The notes: generated by a model from the letters alone, not told the origin. Positions 1-8,514 are shown, counted from the stretch's first letter. The stretch is 31,092 nucleotides of DNA from Xanthomonas cassavae CFBP 4642 (GCF_000454545.1 NZ_CM002139.1:326329-357420), one strand, 5' to 3'. Numbers and translations: made by a program.

Positions 1-155
1 CCGCGGCTGGCGACGGCGCTGCTGCGCTGCACACCTTGCCCAGAACGCGTTTTGCGTATGGCAAGCAACTTCCATGGCTGAGGGATGGGGCTAATCAGGT
101 ATTGTTATCACTTCCGTCTTTCGCAAATTTAGAAAGCCGCCAGCTCTGTGATTGA
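1..155 (+). CDS. Possible C-terminal tail of a gene entering from the left
   Basis: One frame (codons starting at position 3) is open from the window edge to a TGA at 153-155, about 50 codons. The encoded tail is rich in Leu, Arg and Ser and ends in ESRQLCD. No family is recognisable from so short a piece. Its only support is the absence of stops and a plausible amino-acid mix, and in GC-rich DNA a 50-codon open frame can be chance. It would converge on the lipoprotein gene that follows. Low confidence. Confidence 0.25.
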   Translation, partial: AAGDGAAALHTLPRTRFAYGKQLPWLRDGANQVLLSLPSFANLESRQLCD

Positions 156-166
156 CCAATCTCACC

Positions 167-661
167 TTACACAGGCGAATCGACGAATCCAGCTTCCACC
201 AGCGAATTCTTGTATCTCTCAAAATCGATGCAATTGTCCTCCAGCCTGGAATCCTCATTCTCTTCGTTGATGAAAGACAGGCTTATCCCCTGCTTCAGTG
301 AGCGAGACTCGGGGATGAGTTCCAGTGAGTAGCTCCAACCATTGCCAAGCGCTTGGCCATAGATATACGAATCAAGATTTTCGGATGGGAAAGAGACTTT
401 TCTCAAAGAAACTCCGGTGACTTCACGTACCCGCTCAACTGTCAAATCTTTTCTGGACTCCAAGCCTTGGAGCAACTTCAAAAAACTCTCGCCAATTTCA
501 ACAGCGCTAAGCGTAGGATTGACCGTCGAGGTCTCAGGCGTTGTCATTGCGCGTGGCTCTTCTGGTAGTGGCGAGGTTGGGTTGGCAGGCGTATGCGCAC
601 ATGCAGAAAGCATGCTTTGGCCGAGGACGAGAAGTGAGATTAACGCAGCTCTTGAGGGTCC
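167..661 (-). pseudogene. Small lipoprotein gene, start codon lost next to IS30 element
   Basis: The frame reads a hydrophobic stretch (AALISLLVLGQS) followed by the lipobox L-S-A-C, then a Pro/Thr-rich spacer and a mixed globular domain ending in VEAGFVDSPV. This is the layout of a small exported lipoprotein anchored to a membrane by a diacylated Cys. The hydrophobic core lies upstream of the first in-frame ATG (611-613). Reading further upstream, no ATG, GTG or TTG occurs before an in-frame TAA at 662-664, which abuts the IS30 inverted repeat. The natural start was therefore probably removed by the insertion. Starting at 613 would keep the Cys but lose the signal core. The domain (DLTVERVREVTG, WSYSLEL, CIDFERYK) recalls small Xanthomonas lipoproteins that sit beside secreted effectors, but an immunity role is only a guess. 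Confidence 0.6.
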
Positions 662-664
662 TTA

Positions 665-687
665 GACTCAACTTCCAAGTGCAACAC
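665..687 (+). repeat. IS30 left terminal inverted repeat
   Basis: The core CTCAACTT-C-CAAGTGCAACAC is repeated in inverse orientation at 1709-1731 with a C/G difference in the middle and one mismatch near the tip. The in-frame stop that closes the lipoprotein frame (TAA, minus strand, 662-664) lies directly outside it. Confidence 0.8.
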
Positions 688-711
688 CCCGCCTTGACGT
701 AGGGTAGCGGC

Positions 712-1728
712 ATGGGCACACAGTACAGGCACCTGGGTTCCGAAGAACGCGCTTTGCTTCAAATTGAACTCGGTAACGGAATGAGCATCAACTCCATTGC
801 AAGGCGACTCAATCGCAGTGCGTCCACCCTGTCGCGCGAGATAAGGCGACAGGGCGAACCTGTCTATGCGGCAACCAGCGCAGCCAGCAACTATCGGCTG
901 CGCCGCAGAGCGTGCGTTCGAAGGCGCCGGCTTGTTGAAGGCAGTGCGCTCTTTCAGCAGGTGCGTGACGACTTGGTTCTGTATCGTTGGTCGCCCCAGC
1001 AAATTGCTGCCAAGCTCAAGGCCATGCATCCGGATGATCCAAGTCAACGCGTGAGTCACGAAACAATCTACGCCGCTATCTACGCGCATCCGCGTGGTGG
1101 TTTGAAGAAAGAGCTTGTGGAGGCGCTTCGTCAGCACAAGCCGACGCGAGGCTTGCGCCGTACAACCGCTGCCAAGCGCACGTGGGTGCCGGAGGAGCTG
1201 CGTATCGTCCATCGGCCTGAAGAGGTGGCGCAGCGCTTGATTCCTGGGCACTGGGAAGGCGACCTGATCAAAGGGGCTTTCAACCGCTCGTGCGTAGGCA
1301 CGCTGGTGGAGCGAAAGACGCGCTTTGTGGTGCTGTGCAAGATGGATGGCTGTACTGCACAGGATGCGCTGGAGGGCTTCACGCGACAGATGAAGAAGCT
1401 GCCGCGTTTCCTACTGGGAAGCCTCACCTATGACCGCGGAACCGAGATGACGTGTTATCCAGAGCTGATGAAGCGGCTCAACATCGATCTTTGGTTCGCC
1501 GATCCACATGCGCCCTGGCAGCGCGGCAGCAATGAGAACACCAACGGCCTGCTGCGCCAGTTCATGCCAAAAGGCGCGGACTTGTCCAAGGCGAGCCAGG
1601 AGTATCTCAACAACGTCGCCGACCTGATGAACGCCCGGCCACGGCAGACGCTTGGCTGGAAGACGCCGAACCAGGCGCTGGAAGAAGAGATCGCTCAATT
1701 CAACTCACGTGTTGCACTTGCAAGTTGA
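712..1728 (+). CDS. IS30-family DDE transposase
   Basis: The 338-residue protein catalyses cut-and-paste or copy-out movement of its element. The N-terminal half has helix-turn-helix DNA-binding segments (LGSEERALLQIELGNGMS, then SINSIARRLNRSASTLSREI at about 25-44). The C-terminal half is the RNase H-like catalytic core with the triad D184 (HWEGDLIKG), D241 (LTYDRGTEM) and E275 (RGSNENTNGLLRQF), the spacing and surrounding residues that define the IS30 family. The ATG at 712 sits 47 bp inside the left end and the stop falls inside the right repeat. No frameshift or internal stop is present, so the enzyme looks functional. Confidence 0.95.
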   Translation: MGTQYRHLGSEERALLQIELGNGMSINSIARRLNRSASTLSREIRRQGEPVYAATSAASNYRLRRRACVRRRRLVEGSALFQQVRDDLVLYRWSPQQIAAKLKAMHPDDPSQRVSHETIYAAIYAHPRGGLKKELVEALRQHKPTRGLRRTTAAKRTWVPEELRIVHRPEEVAQRLIPGHWEGDLIKGAFNRSCVGTLVERKTRFVVLCKMDGCTAQDALEGFTRQMKKLPRFLLGSLTYDRGTEMTCYPELMKRLNIDLWFADPHAPWQRGSNENTNGLLRQFMPKGADLSKASQEYLNNVADLMNARPRQTLGWKTPNQALEEEIAQFNSRVALAS

Positions 1729-1731
1729 GAC
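1709..1731 (-). repeat. IS30 right terminal inverted repeat
   Basis: This is the partner of the left repeat and contains the transposase stop codon (TGA at 1726-1728). Just outside it, the minus strand reads ATG AGA CGG CGG (1742 down to 1731). This could be the detached start (Met-Arg-Arg-Arg) of the lipoprotein signal peptide, but the exact junction cannot be rebuilt because no target duplication is visible. Confidence 0.8.
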
Positions 1732-1901
1732 CGCCGTCTCATCAGCAATCGTCCATGCGGGCTAGTCATCCTACTTTAGGAAACTGGAGGCGGCGTCAGC
1801 TACTTCGTGCGCATACGTAGCCTACTTGTGAAACTCTCGATTGCCATCAAATCGATTCACTCGGACCTATGATTGGCGGTGGGGGCTATGCGGCTTTGAG
1901 C

Positions 1902-2487
1902 TTACTGCTGTGAATCAGCGCGTCCATTAGCGTCTTGCCGGCCATTCAGCATGGTGATGGATTTAATGCACATCTGGCCAGATGTGCCGGCGGCACTATT
2001 CTGCGGAACTACGGACACAACGATGTTTCCGCTCTTACCGCCTTCCGCAAACTTTGCATAGTGCCAGTTCTCAAGCTGACCAACCGGCTTGAATGTGGGA
2101 GATGCAACAAATCCGGCACTCTTCAACGCGGGACGAGTTTGCCAAATTGACAGCTTGCCCAACACTTGATCGCATGTATTACACGGCTTAGCAGTGGTAC
2201 CAAGAAAGCGAGGCGGCAATACGTGCGGTGATCATCGGCTGACTCGCTTGCCCTGGCTTCACGGTTGAGGTTGCGAGGTTAGCCGTGCTAACAAGGGCTG
2301 TCAACGCCCGATCTTCGATAGATTTCTTGACGTTGAGTTGATCCGCCCCGGCAAAGCCACGGTCTCCTGATCGCTTGACATGCTCAAAGGCTGCGTCCGA
2401 GCAGGAGAAGCACGTCGACAAATAGGCATGCTTGCGCATGATGCCTAAAGCAGTGCAGTTATTCATCCCAGCTCTGTAGATCGCCAA
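1902..2487 (-). pseudogene. Unknown gene, apparently split by a frameshift
   Basis: Two minus-strand frames overlap. The upstream one (2188-2487; possible starts at 2487 or 2466) ends in a short implausible tail after ARIAAS at about 2205. The downstream one (1902-2219) has no ATG, only a TTG preceded by a nearby TGA, and from FLGTTAKPCN onward it reads smoothly to SQQ and a stop. Removing one base near 2207-2213 would join them into a protein of about 190 residues with paired Cys residues (CNTC) and a C-terminal segment GGKSGNIVVSVVPQNS. I do not recognise the family. The frameshift reading rests on continuity alone, and two unrelated spurious frames remain possible. Confidence 0.35.
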
Positions 2488-2504
2488 CCTAGGGAACAGG
2501 TGCC

Positions 2505-2912
2505 ATGTCCGACATCCTCGTCAACATCGACGTCGACGATATCGAAGCTGCCGAACGCTTTTATTGCGCTGCCTTTGCACTTCGTCCCGCGCGCCGGTTC
2601 GGCAAGGACGCGGTTGAGCTGATTGGCGCTTCGTCCAGGCTCTATCTTCTGGCGAAGGCGGCAGGCACGCAGGCGGTCTCGCACGCGGATCAGCCAAGAT
2701 GCTACGAACGCCACTGGACACCCGTCCACCTGGATTTCGTTGTCGACGACCTTGCGCATGCCGTCGCGCAGTCCATTGCCGCTGGAGCGACGCAAGAGCA
2801 GGCGATCCGCGACAACGCATGGGGCCGCATCGCTGCGATGGCAGACCCATTCGGGCATGGCTATTGCCTGATCGAGTTCACGGCGGCTGGCTACGACGCT
2901 GTGGCGTCCTGA
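2505..2912 (+). CDS. VOC-family (glyoxalase/bleomycin resistance-like) protein
   Basis: The 135-residue protein has the vicinal-oxygen-chelate fold pattern. An N-terminal strand (ILVNIDVDDIEAAERFYCAAF) is followed by a second half (PVHLDFVVDDLAHAV) and the C-terminal hallmark DPFGHGYCLIEF, where the glutamate is a usual metal ligand. Such proteins bind a metal and act as lyases, isomerases or drug-binding proteins, and the substrate cannot be read from sequence. The start is preceded by a purine-rich AGGGAACAGG. It stands alone between the degraded region and csbD, with a hairpin terminator after it that serves the opposite strand. Confidence 0.85.
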   Translation: MSDILVNIDVDDIEAAERFYCAAFALRPARRFGKDAVELIGASSRLYLLAKAAGTQAVSHADQPRCYERHWTPVHLDFVVDDLAHAVAQSIAAGATQEQAIRDNAWGRIAAMADPFGHGYCLIEFTAAGYDAVAS

Positions 2913-2966
2913 TCGATCGACGCCCGACATGCGTTATCCCGAGTGGATAACACCCGTCGCAAACAA

Positions 2967-2991
2967 AACGCCCCGATCAGGTCGGGGCGTT
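2967..2991 (-). terminator. Rho-independent terminator of csbD
   Basis: A 10-bp perfect stem (AACGCCCCGA / TCGGGGCGTT) with a 5-nt loop is followed on the minus strand by TTGTTT, giving a T-rich tail (TTTTGTTT counting the stem end). It lies about 45 bp after the csbD stop. On the plus strand no T run follows, so it chiefly serves csbD. Confidence 0.8.
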
Positions 2992-3037
2992 CTGCGAAGT
3001 TGCTTGTGAGGCGCGAGGTTGCTTGTGAGCCCCGAAC

Positions 3038-3229
3038 TCAGTGCCGCGGCTGCTTCGATGCGTCGCGCACCTTGTCGGCCACTTCGCCAGCCTTGCGCTG
3101 CACCTTGCCGACGTTCTTCTCGGCGGCGCCTTCCAGTTCGGTGCTTTTGTTGCCGGTCACGCGACCAACCGTCTCCTTGACCGAACCCTTGACCTGCTTG
3201 GCGGCACCTTCGATACGGTTCTTATCCAT
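3038..3229 (-). CDS. csbD: CsbD-family stress-response protein
   Basis: This 63-residue, highly charged, cysteine-free protein starts MDKNRIEGAAKQVKGSVKE and continues with the family pattern of repeated G-x-A/V-K-x-x-G segments (GRVTGNKSTELEGAAEKNVGKVQRKAGE). CsbD proteins are small, poorly structured cytoplasmic proteins induced by general stress. Their molecular action is unknown. The gene is monocistronic, with its own strong terminator downstream. The length is normal for the family. Confidence 0.92.
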   Translation of the reverse strand: MDKNRIEGAAKQVKGSVKETVGRVTGNKSTELEGAAEKNVGKVQRKAGEVADKVRDASKQPRH

Positions 3230-3848
3230 GGGATGTCTCGCATAGTGTTGGGGAACGCGGCCAGTCTGTGCATGCCTGTGTGAGCATGGCGTGCGCTCGC
3301 GTCCGCCGCGCTCAGCTGCCGTTACACCGTGCCGTCAGCGCGTGAAGCTCTACTCGTGCAACCACACGGCCCGCAGTGCTGCCCAGCCAAGCCGCGGGCG
3401 GACACGCCGCGCTGCGGGCAGCCGGCGTTCGCCGCATTGCAACGAGCGCGCATGCCTATGCCCGGGAGTGCACGCCGGGACGGCGCCGCCGCCCCCTCCC
3501 CCGGTTGGTCTACCCCGGTGGCGGCACGGTGCACGCAAACGCAGGGGGCGATCAGGGCGCCAGCCGTTGCCTGCCTGCCGCCCGCCACGCAGCGCTGGAT
3601 TAGAGTGGCTGACAAAGCGTGGCGAGCAGTCGTCAGGTGAGTGTGGACGGAGTGGAGGACCGCAGCGTACGCGTGCTACATGCCGACTCTGGGCACCGGC
3701 CGCGCCCGCCCGGCCGTGGGCACAGTCGTCTTTTCAGCTGCTCCAGGTTAACGCGTTGGTTTTGGTCGATGCCCCGTCCCCTGCGACCGCATTCTGCCCA
3801 GGCGTGCATGCCACAATGCCGCCACTTCCTACCAGGCACGGCCGTCAC
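3230..3848. other. Intergenic region between csbD and the sensor kinase, no supported gene
   Basis: About 620 bp. Open frames run through it on both strands, but they are Arg/Pro/Ala-rich and lack domain features, as expected of shadow frames in high-GC DNA. A C-rich tract lies near 3484-3503. The region must hold the divergent promoters of csbD (leftward) and the kinase (rightward), but no convincing promoter pair could be named by eye. Confidence 0.5.
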
Positions 3849-6104
3849 GTGAGTACAGCCCACACTGTCGTTGCGCCGAGTGGCCTGGAGTTTCTGTCCG
3901 GTGGTGGGGTCATGGGCGCGACCATGCGCGCACACGAGTGGGCCGCCACGCCGCTGGGCGACCCGCACACCTGGCCGCAATCGCTGCGCTCGGCAGTGTC
4001 GACAATGCTCAACGCCAAGCTGCTGGGTGCGGTGCTGTGGGGGCCGCAGCTGCGCCTGCTCTACAACGATGTGTACCTGCAGTCGTTGGGCGACCGGCAC
4101 CCGGGTGCATTGGGGCAGCCGGTGGCCGAGGTGTGGGGCGAGACCTACGCGCCGATCGCCGAGGATTTCGCGCGGGTGATGCACACCGGCGAGGGCTACG
4201 GTCAGGGCGTGGTCGCCTTGCCGATGCTGCGCAATGGCGTGCACGAAACCACCTACTGGAATACGACCGCCTCGCCCATCCGCGGCGAGGACGGCAGCAT
4301 CGTGGGGTTGCTCAACATCGCCATCGAAACCACCGCGCAGGTGGCGGCCGAGCGGCACCGCGACATCCAGAACGCGATGCTGAGCGACGAGAACTCGCAT
4401 CTGGTGCATGAGGTGGTCAACCGCACCACCGAGCGCGATCGGGCGCTGGAGGCGGAAGTCGCCGCGCGCCGCAATGCCGAGCGCGTGCAGCTGGCGCTGG
4501 CGGCCGGGGCCATCATCGGCACCTGGACCTGGGACCTGCCCAACGACGCGTTTTCCGTGGATGAGGCGTTTGCCGAGAACTTCGGCTTCGATCCATCCAG
4601 CAGCCGGACCGGCTTGCCGCTGGAAACGGTGATCGCCAACGTGCATCCGGACGACTGCGATGGCCTGCGCGCGGCGATCAACGAAGCGCTGGCGCGCGGT
4701 GGCGCCTATGCGCACCAGTACCGGGTCAGGCGCCGGGATGGCCATTACTACTGGCTGGAAGCCAACGGCCGGGTGGACCGTGCGCCGGACGGCACGCCGC
4801 TGCGGTTTCCCGGTGTGTTGCTGGATATCGACGCGCGCCACGCCTTGTCCGAAGAGCGCGACCGCGCCCTGGCCGCGCTGCGCGAGCTGAGCCAGACGCT
4901 GGAACAGCGTGTCACCGCACGGACCAGCGAGCTGATGGTGGTGGAAGAGGCGCTGCGGCAATCGCAGAAGATGGAAGCGGTGGGCCAGCTCACCGGCGGC
5001 CTGGCGCACGACTTCAACAACCTGCTGGCCGGTATTTCCGGTGCGCTGGAATTGATGACCTTGCGGGTGGAGCAGCAGCGTTTTGCCGAGCTGCCGCGCT
5101 ACCTGGGCATCGCGCAGGGCGCCACCACGCGTGCGGCGGCGCTGACGCACCGGCTGCTGGCGTTTGCGCGGCGGCAGACGCTGCTGCCCAAGCCGACCGA
5201 TGTCAGCCAGCTGATCGGCGACATCCTGGAACTGGTGCAGCGCACCGTGGGGCCGGGCATCCGGGTGGAGAGCGTGCCCAACCCGGTGCTGTGGCCAGCA
5301 CTGGTGGATGCCTCGCAGCTGGAAAATGCGCTGCTCAACCTGTGCATCAACGCACGTGATGCCATGCCCGATGGCGGGCAGCTGCGCATCGACACCAGCA
5401 ATCACTGGATCGACCACGACCTGGCGCGGCAACTGGGCATGCGCCGGGGCCCATACCTGTCGCTGTGCGTCAGCGATACCGGCACCGGCATGCCACCGGA
5501 CGTGGTGGCGCGCGCGTTCGACCCGTTCTTCACCACCAAGCCGCTGGGCGAGGGCACCGGGCTGGGGTTGTCGATGATCTACGGCTTTGCCAAGCAGTCC
5601 GGCGGCCAGGTACGCATCCAGTCGGACGTGGGCAAGGGCTCGCGGGTGAGCATCTATCTGCCGCGGCATCTGGGCGATGCGGCGCACACCGATGCACACG
5701 AACAGCCGCTGCAACTGACCCCCACCGATGCTGGCGAGACGGTGCTGATCGTCGACGACGAACCGTCCATCCGGTTGCTGCTGGGCGAAATACTGCAGGA
5801 ACTCGGCTATACCGTGATCGAAGCCGGCGACAGCGTGGCCGGCCTGGGCATCCTGCAGTCGGAGGTGCGCATCGACCTGTTGATCAGCGACGTCGGCCTG
5901 CCCGGTGGCATGAACGGCCGCCAGATGGCCGATGCCAGCCGTGCGCATCGCCCCGACCTCAAGGTGCTGTTCATCACCGGCTTTGCCGAGAACGCGCTAC
6001 TGGACGACCACCACCTGGAACCGCGCATGGCGGTGTTGACCAAACCCTTCAGCGTGAGCGTGCTGACGGCGCGGGTGAAGGAACTGATTGCCTCAGGGCC
6101 CTGA
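3849..6104 (+). CDS. Hybrid sensor histidine kinase (PAS-PAS-HisKA-HATPase-REC)
   Basis: The 751-residue reading starts at GTG 3849; ATG 3912 is an alternative. The frame is open back to 3291, but that part looks noncoding. Order: an N-terminal PAS-like domain (about 20-160, with WPQSLRSAVS and LLYNDVYLQ), a coiled-coil linker, a PAS_3-type domain (about 220-330, IANVHPDD, RRRDGHYYWLEANGR), a dimerisation/phosphoacceptor helix with H387 (GLAHDFNNLL), an ATPase domain with N box (LCINARDAMPDGG) and G boxes (DTGTGMPPD, GEGTGLGLSMIYGF), and a C-terminal receiver with acidic pair VDDEPS, phosphoacceptor D681 (ISDVGLPG) and the TKPF lysine. No transmembrane segment is seen, so it is probably a cytoplasmic sensor. 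No DNA-binding output exists, so a separate partner is needed. Confidence 0.93.
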   Translation: MSTAHTVVAPSGLEFLSGGGVMGATMRAHEWAATPLGDPHTWPQSLRSAVSTMLNAKLLGAVLWGPQLRLLYNDVYLQSLGDRHPGALGQPVAEVWGETYAPIAEDFARVMHTGEGYGQGVVALPMLRNGVHETTYWNTTASPIRGEDGSIVGLLNIAIETTAQVAAERHRDIQNAMLSDENSHLVHEVVNRTTERDRALEAEVAARRNAERVQLALAAGAIIGTWTWDLPNDAFSVDEAFAENFGFDPSSSRTGLPLETVIANVHPDDCDGLRAAINEALARGGAYAHQYRVRRRDGHYYWLEANGRVDRAPDGTPLRFPGVLLDIDARHALSEERDRALAALRELSQTLEQRVTARTSELMVVEEALRQSQKMEAVGQLTGGLAHDFNNLLAGISGALELMTLRVEQQRFAELPRYLGIAQGATTRAAALTHRLLAFARRQTLLPKPTDVSQLIGDILELVQRTVGPGIRVESVPNPVLWPALVDASQLENALLNLCINARDAMPDGGQLRIDTSNHWIDHDLARQLGMRRGPYLSLCVSDTGTGMPPDVVARAFDPFFTTKPLGEGTGLGLSMIYGFAKQSGGQVRIQSDVGKGSRVSIYLPRHLGDAAHTDAHEQPLQLTPTDAGETVLIVDDEPSIRLLLGEILQELGYTVIEAGDSVAGLGILQSEVRIDLLISDVGLPGGMNGRQMADASRAHRPDLKVLFITGFAENALLDDHHLEPRMAVLTKPFSVSVLTARVKELIASGP

Positions 6105-6222
6105 GGACAGGCGTGGGCGATACATGGCAGCGCAACGCGCAGGTGTGGCTGCCGTTGCCGCTGTAGCCAGGGACACCGACGCCGGCGGCGATACCCCGGT
6201 TGCCGGATCAGATAGGGTGCAG

Positions 6223-7389
6223 TCACTCCACGCTCGCCGCCACCAGCCGCTGCCACAACGCCGCGTTGGCGGCGTCGTCCGGCTCCAGCGTGGCGAGCAC
6301 GCCCAGGGCGTGGTCTTCGTGCTCGGCGCCATGGCGAGCGAGCATCGCCAGCGCGGCGGCCAGGCGGCCGTAGCGCAATGCGCGGCCCAGCGTGGTGGCC
6401 AGCAGGGTGGCGTCGTGTTCGGGGCGCTGTTCGTCCAGCGCGGTGCCCAGCACGAGCGGCAGGTCCCAGGTGGTGGCGATCGTCTTGGCCACCGCGACGG
6501 TGTGGCGTTGGACCAGCGCGGCGGCCACCTCCAGGCTGTAGGGCAGGCCGGGGCGCTCTGCATAGGCATCGCGCAACACCCGCAGGATCACCACCGCGCC
6601 CAGGCCCTGCAGCAGGCCGGCCAGCTGCGCCGACAAGGTGTCGCCGCCGCGTCCGCGCATGTAGGCGGCGGCCGCCGTGGCGGTGCGCAGGGCGTAGTCC
6701 CACACCGCGGCCGGCAGGCGCGAATACAGGCCGCCGTCCAGGCTGAGCACCGGCTGCATGACCGCTGCGGCAACGATCTGGCGCACGCCCTCGGTGCCGA
6801 TATGCACCACCGCCCGTTCCAGGCTTTCCAGCGGGGCGCCTTGCGGGCGATACAGCGCACTGTTGGCGATGCGCAGCAGGTTGGTGGCCAGCGCCGGGTC
6901 CTGCGCGATGATCGCGGCGATGCCGCGCCCGGAGGCGTCCGGGTCGTTGACCGCGCGCATCAGCTGCGGCAACAGGTGCGGGCGGCGCGGCAACAACTGC
7001 GGACGCAGGTCGACATGCGCCAGGGCACCGCCCACTGCCTCCAGCACCGCCAGCTGTGCCGGGTCGGTGGGCAGGCTGTCATCGGCCAGCGACGGGGTGT
7101 CCATCATCACGGCGTACATGCGTCGCAGCAACGGGCGCATCGGCGGTGGCGCGTCCTGCACGGGGGCGGCCACCGGCTGGGACGACCGTGGTTGCGGTTC
7201 GACCTGCTGTTCTTGGACCGCGACCGGCTCCGCTGCGGGCGCCGGTGCGATGGGCGCCGTGCTGCCGGTCGACGCCGGCGTGGCAGGGTCCTGCGCGCGC
7301 TGGCGCATCCGCATCCAGACGACGGCGCCGACGATCATCGCGACAGCGAGAAGGCCGGCAACAAGCAGCAACACGGTGGCGAGGATCAT
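6223..7389 (-). CDS. Membrane-anchored HDOD-domain protein
   Basis: The 388 residues begin with a transmembrane anchor (about 2-26) ending in the positive stop MRMRQR. A Pro/Ala/Gln-rich linker of about 60 residues follows, then a HDOD domain (about 125-335, with IAAIIAQDPALATNLLRIANSA and a GTEGVRQIVAAAVM helix). HDOD domains resemble HD phosphohydrolases without the catalytic metal site and act in signalling and regulation. The short C-terminal tail is acidic and helical. The gene converges on the hybrid sensor kinase, with 118 bp between their stops, and a functional link is possible but unproven. The start ATG 7389 is chosen because the hydrophobic anchor begins directly after it. Confidence 0.88.
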   Translation of the reverse strand: MILATVLLLVAGLLAVAMIVGAVVWMRMRQRAQDPATPASTGSTAPIAPAPAAEPVAVQEQQVEPQPRSSQPVAAPVQDAPPPMRPLLRRMYAVMMDTPSLADDSLPTDPAQLAVLEAVGGALAHVDLRPQLLPRRPHLLPQLMRAVNDPDASGRGIAAIIAQDPALATNLLRIANSALYRPQGAPLESLERAVVHIGTEGVRQIVAAAVMQPVLSLDGGLYSRLPAAVWDYALRTATAAAAYMRGRGGDTLSAQLAGLLQGLGAVVILRVLRDAYAERPGLPYSLEVAAALVQRHTVAVAKTIATTWDLPLVLGTALDEQRPEHDATLLATTLGRALRYGRLAAALAMLARHGAEHEDHALGVLATLEPDDAANAALWQRLVAASVE

Positions 7390-7647
7390 GGGCGATTGTC
7401 TGACTCAGTGCCGCGACTATCGGCGATGGCGGGCGCGGCGGCAATGTGGAGTGGGCGCGCGCCCGCCGCCAGGTCGCGAACGCTTGGCCGGTGCCGTACC
7501 TGCGCGACCTGGCACACCGCGGGTCCGCGTTGTGCAGGCGAGGCAGGGTGCAGGCCAGAGGCGTTGCGCCCGGTCGCCCTGCACCTGCGCGCTGTCGCCA
7601 CTGCCCGGTAGCATGCGCAACGTCCACTGCCGGCCGAGCGAGTGGTT

Positions 7648-8088
7648 ATGTCCACCGTTAGGCTACACCGTGTGTTACGCGCCAGCCGCGGGCTGGTCTA
7701 CCGCGCCTTCCTGGATGCCGATGCGATGGTCAAGTGGCTGCCGCCGGCCGGCTTCACCGGCAGCATCGAGCACATGCACGCGCATGTTGGCGGCACTTTC
7801 CGCATGGCCTTCACCCATTTTGCCAGCGGGCAGCACCATGCCTTCGGCGGCACCTAGCTGGAGCTGCAGCCTGGCGCCTTGCTGCGCTACAACGATGTGT
7901 TCGACGACCCGTCCCTGCCGGGCACCATGCTGACCACCGTGCAGCTGCACGCGCTGCCGTGCGGCACCGATCTGCACGTGGTGCAGGAAGGGATTCCCGA
8001 CCAGATTCCGCTGCACGTCTGTTATCTCGGTTGGCAGGATTCGCTGACCTTGCTGGCGCATCTGCTGGAAGCGCAGCCGCAGGCCTGA
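7648..8088 (+). pseudogene. SRPBCC (AHSA1-like) gene interrupted by an amber codon
   Basis: The frame from ATG 7648 encodes an SRPBCC/AHSA1-type ligand-binding domain (VYRAFLDADAMVKWLPP, GGTFRMAFTHF, SFGGT-type turn). At codon 70 (7855-7857) it meets TAG. Past the stop the same frame continues as LELQPGALLRYNDVFDDP and ends, with no other stop, in VCYLGWQDSLTLLAHLLEAQPQA at 8088. In relatives the turn is commonly G-x-Y-L-E-L, so TAC (Tyr) to TAG is the simplest change. Full length would be 146 residues, normal for the family. Without suppression neither half would fold. A separate start at CTG/TTG 7879 for the second half is unlikely. Confidence 0.85.
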
Positions 8089-8482
8089 CACGGGCTTGTC
8101 CGGGTTGGTGTGGTTCGCGCCACGTCTGGCTGCGTAGATACCAGCGCTAGTTCCAGTGCCCTTGCCGCCGCCTTGCTATCGGCGGCGGCACGAGTGGACC
8201 GGGGGATTGCTGTGCGCGGCACCGTGGTGATTGGATGCGGCTGTGGTCCCGCTGCTGGCAACGGCGTGCCCTGTGCCGCCACCAACGCAGTGCTGGGAGG
8301 CGAGATCGCAAGTATGCACGCGCGACAAGCTGCAACGCAGCAATGCGCGACGTGTCTTCAAGCTGACCACTGCGCTGCACGTCACGCTAACGCACCGGCC
8401 ATCACTATGCGTCACCAGCTGTGCAGTTCTAGAGCATCTAGGCAGCTTAAAGGGTGCAGGCATCCGCAGTTGGACCACTTTC

Positions 8483-8514
8483 ACGGACACCACGCCAGGC
8501 GTGGTGTCCGTTTT
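8483..8514 (+). terminator. Hairpin with T tail, unit A
   Basis: A 14-bp perfect inverted repeat with a single central base (ACGGACACCACGCC / GGCGTGGTGTCCGT) is followed by a T run at 8511-8514. It looks like a rho-independent terminator read rightward, although no gene lies directly upstream. It may end a small RNA. Confidence 0.55.

Larger units (their letters stand above)
665..1731 (+). mobile_element. IS30-family insertion sequence, complete
   Basis: A single DDE transposase gene is bracketed by terminal inverted repeats of about 23 bp. The left end begins at 665. The reverse complement of the right end begins at 1731 and matches with two differences, at positions 2 and 11. The transposase stop lies inside the right repeat. 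Length is about 1.07 kb, normal for the family. I found no convincing target duplication (left flank CCTTA, right flank CGCCG), so the outermost one or two bases are uncertain. The left end adjoins the broken lipoprotein gene. Base composition is lower in GC than the downstream core genes. Confidence 0.85.

Noticed and set aside
100..160. HrpX PIP box (TTCGC-N15-TTCGC)
   Set aside because: A lone TTCGC occurs near 120, but no second half at the right spacing. The same holds for other TTCGC occurrences inspected.
2967..2991. Bidirectional terminator for the VOC gene and csbD
   Set aside because: Only the minus strand has a T run after the stem. Use by the VOC gene is not supported by sequence.
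3291..3848. N-terminal extension of the sensor kinase by 186 codons
   Set aside because: The extra part is Arg/Pro/Ala/Cys-rich without structure, and the family domain begins just after 3912. GTG 3849 or ATG 3912 is more likely.
3633..5948. 771-codon open frame on the minus strand
   Set aside because: It lies wholly antisense to the sensor kinase, is rich in Arg, Gln, His and Ala, and has no domain features. Such shadows arise when GC-rich third positions remove stops.
6088..7611. 507-codon open frame on the plus strand
   Set aside because: Antisense to the HDOD gene, Gly/Arg/Gln-rich, no motif. A shadow frame.
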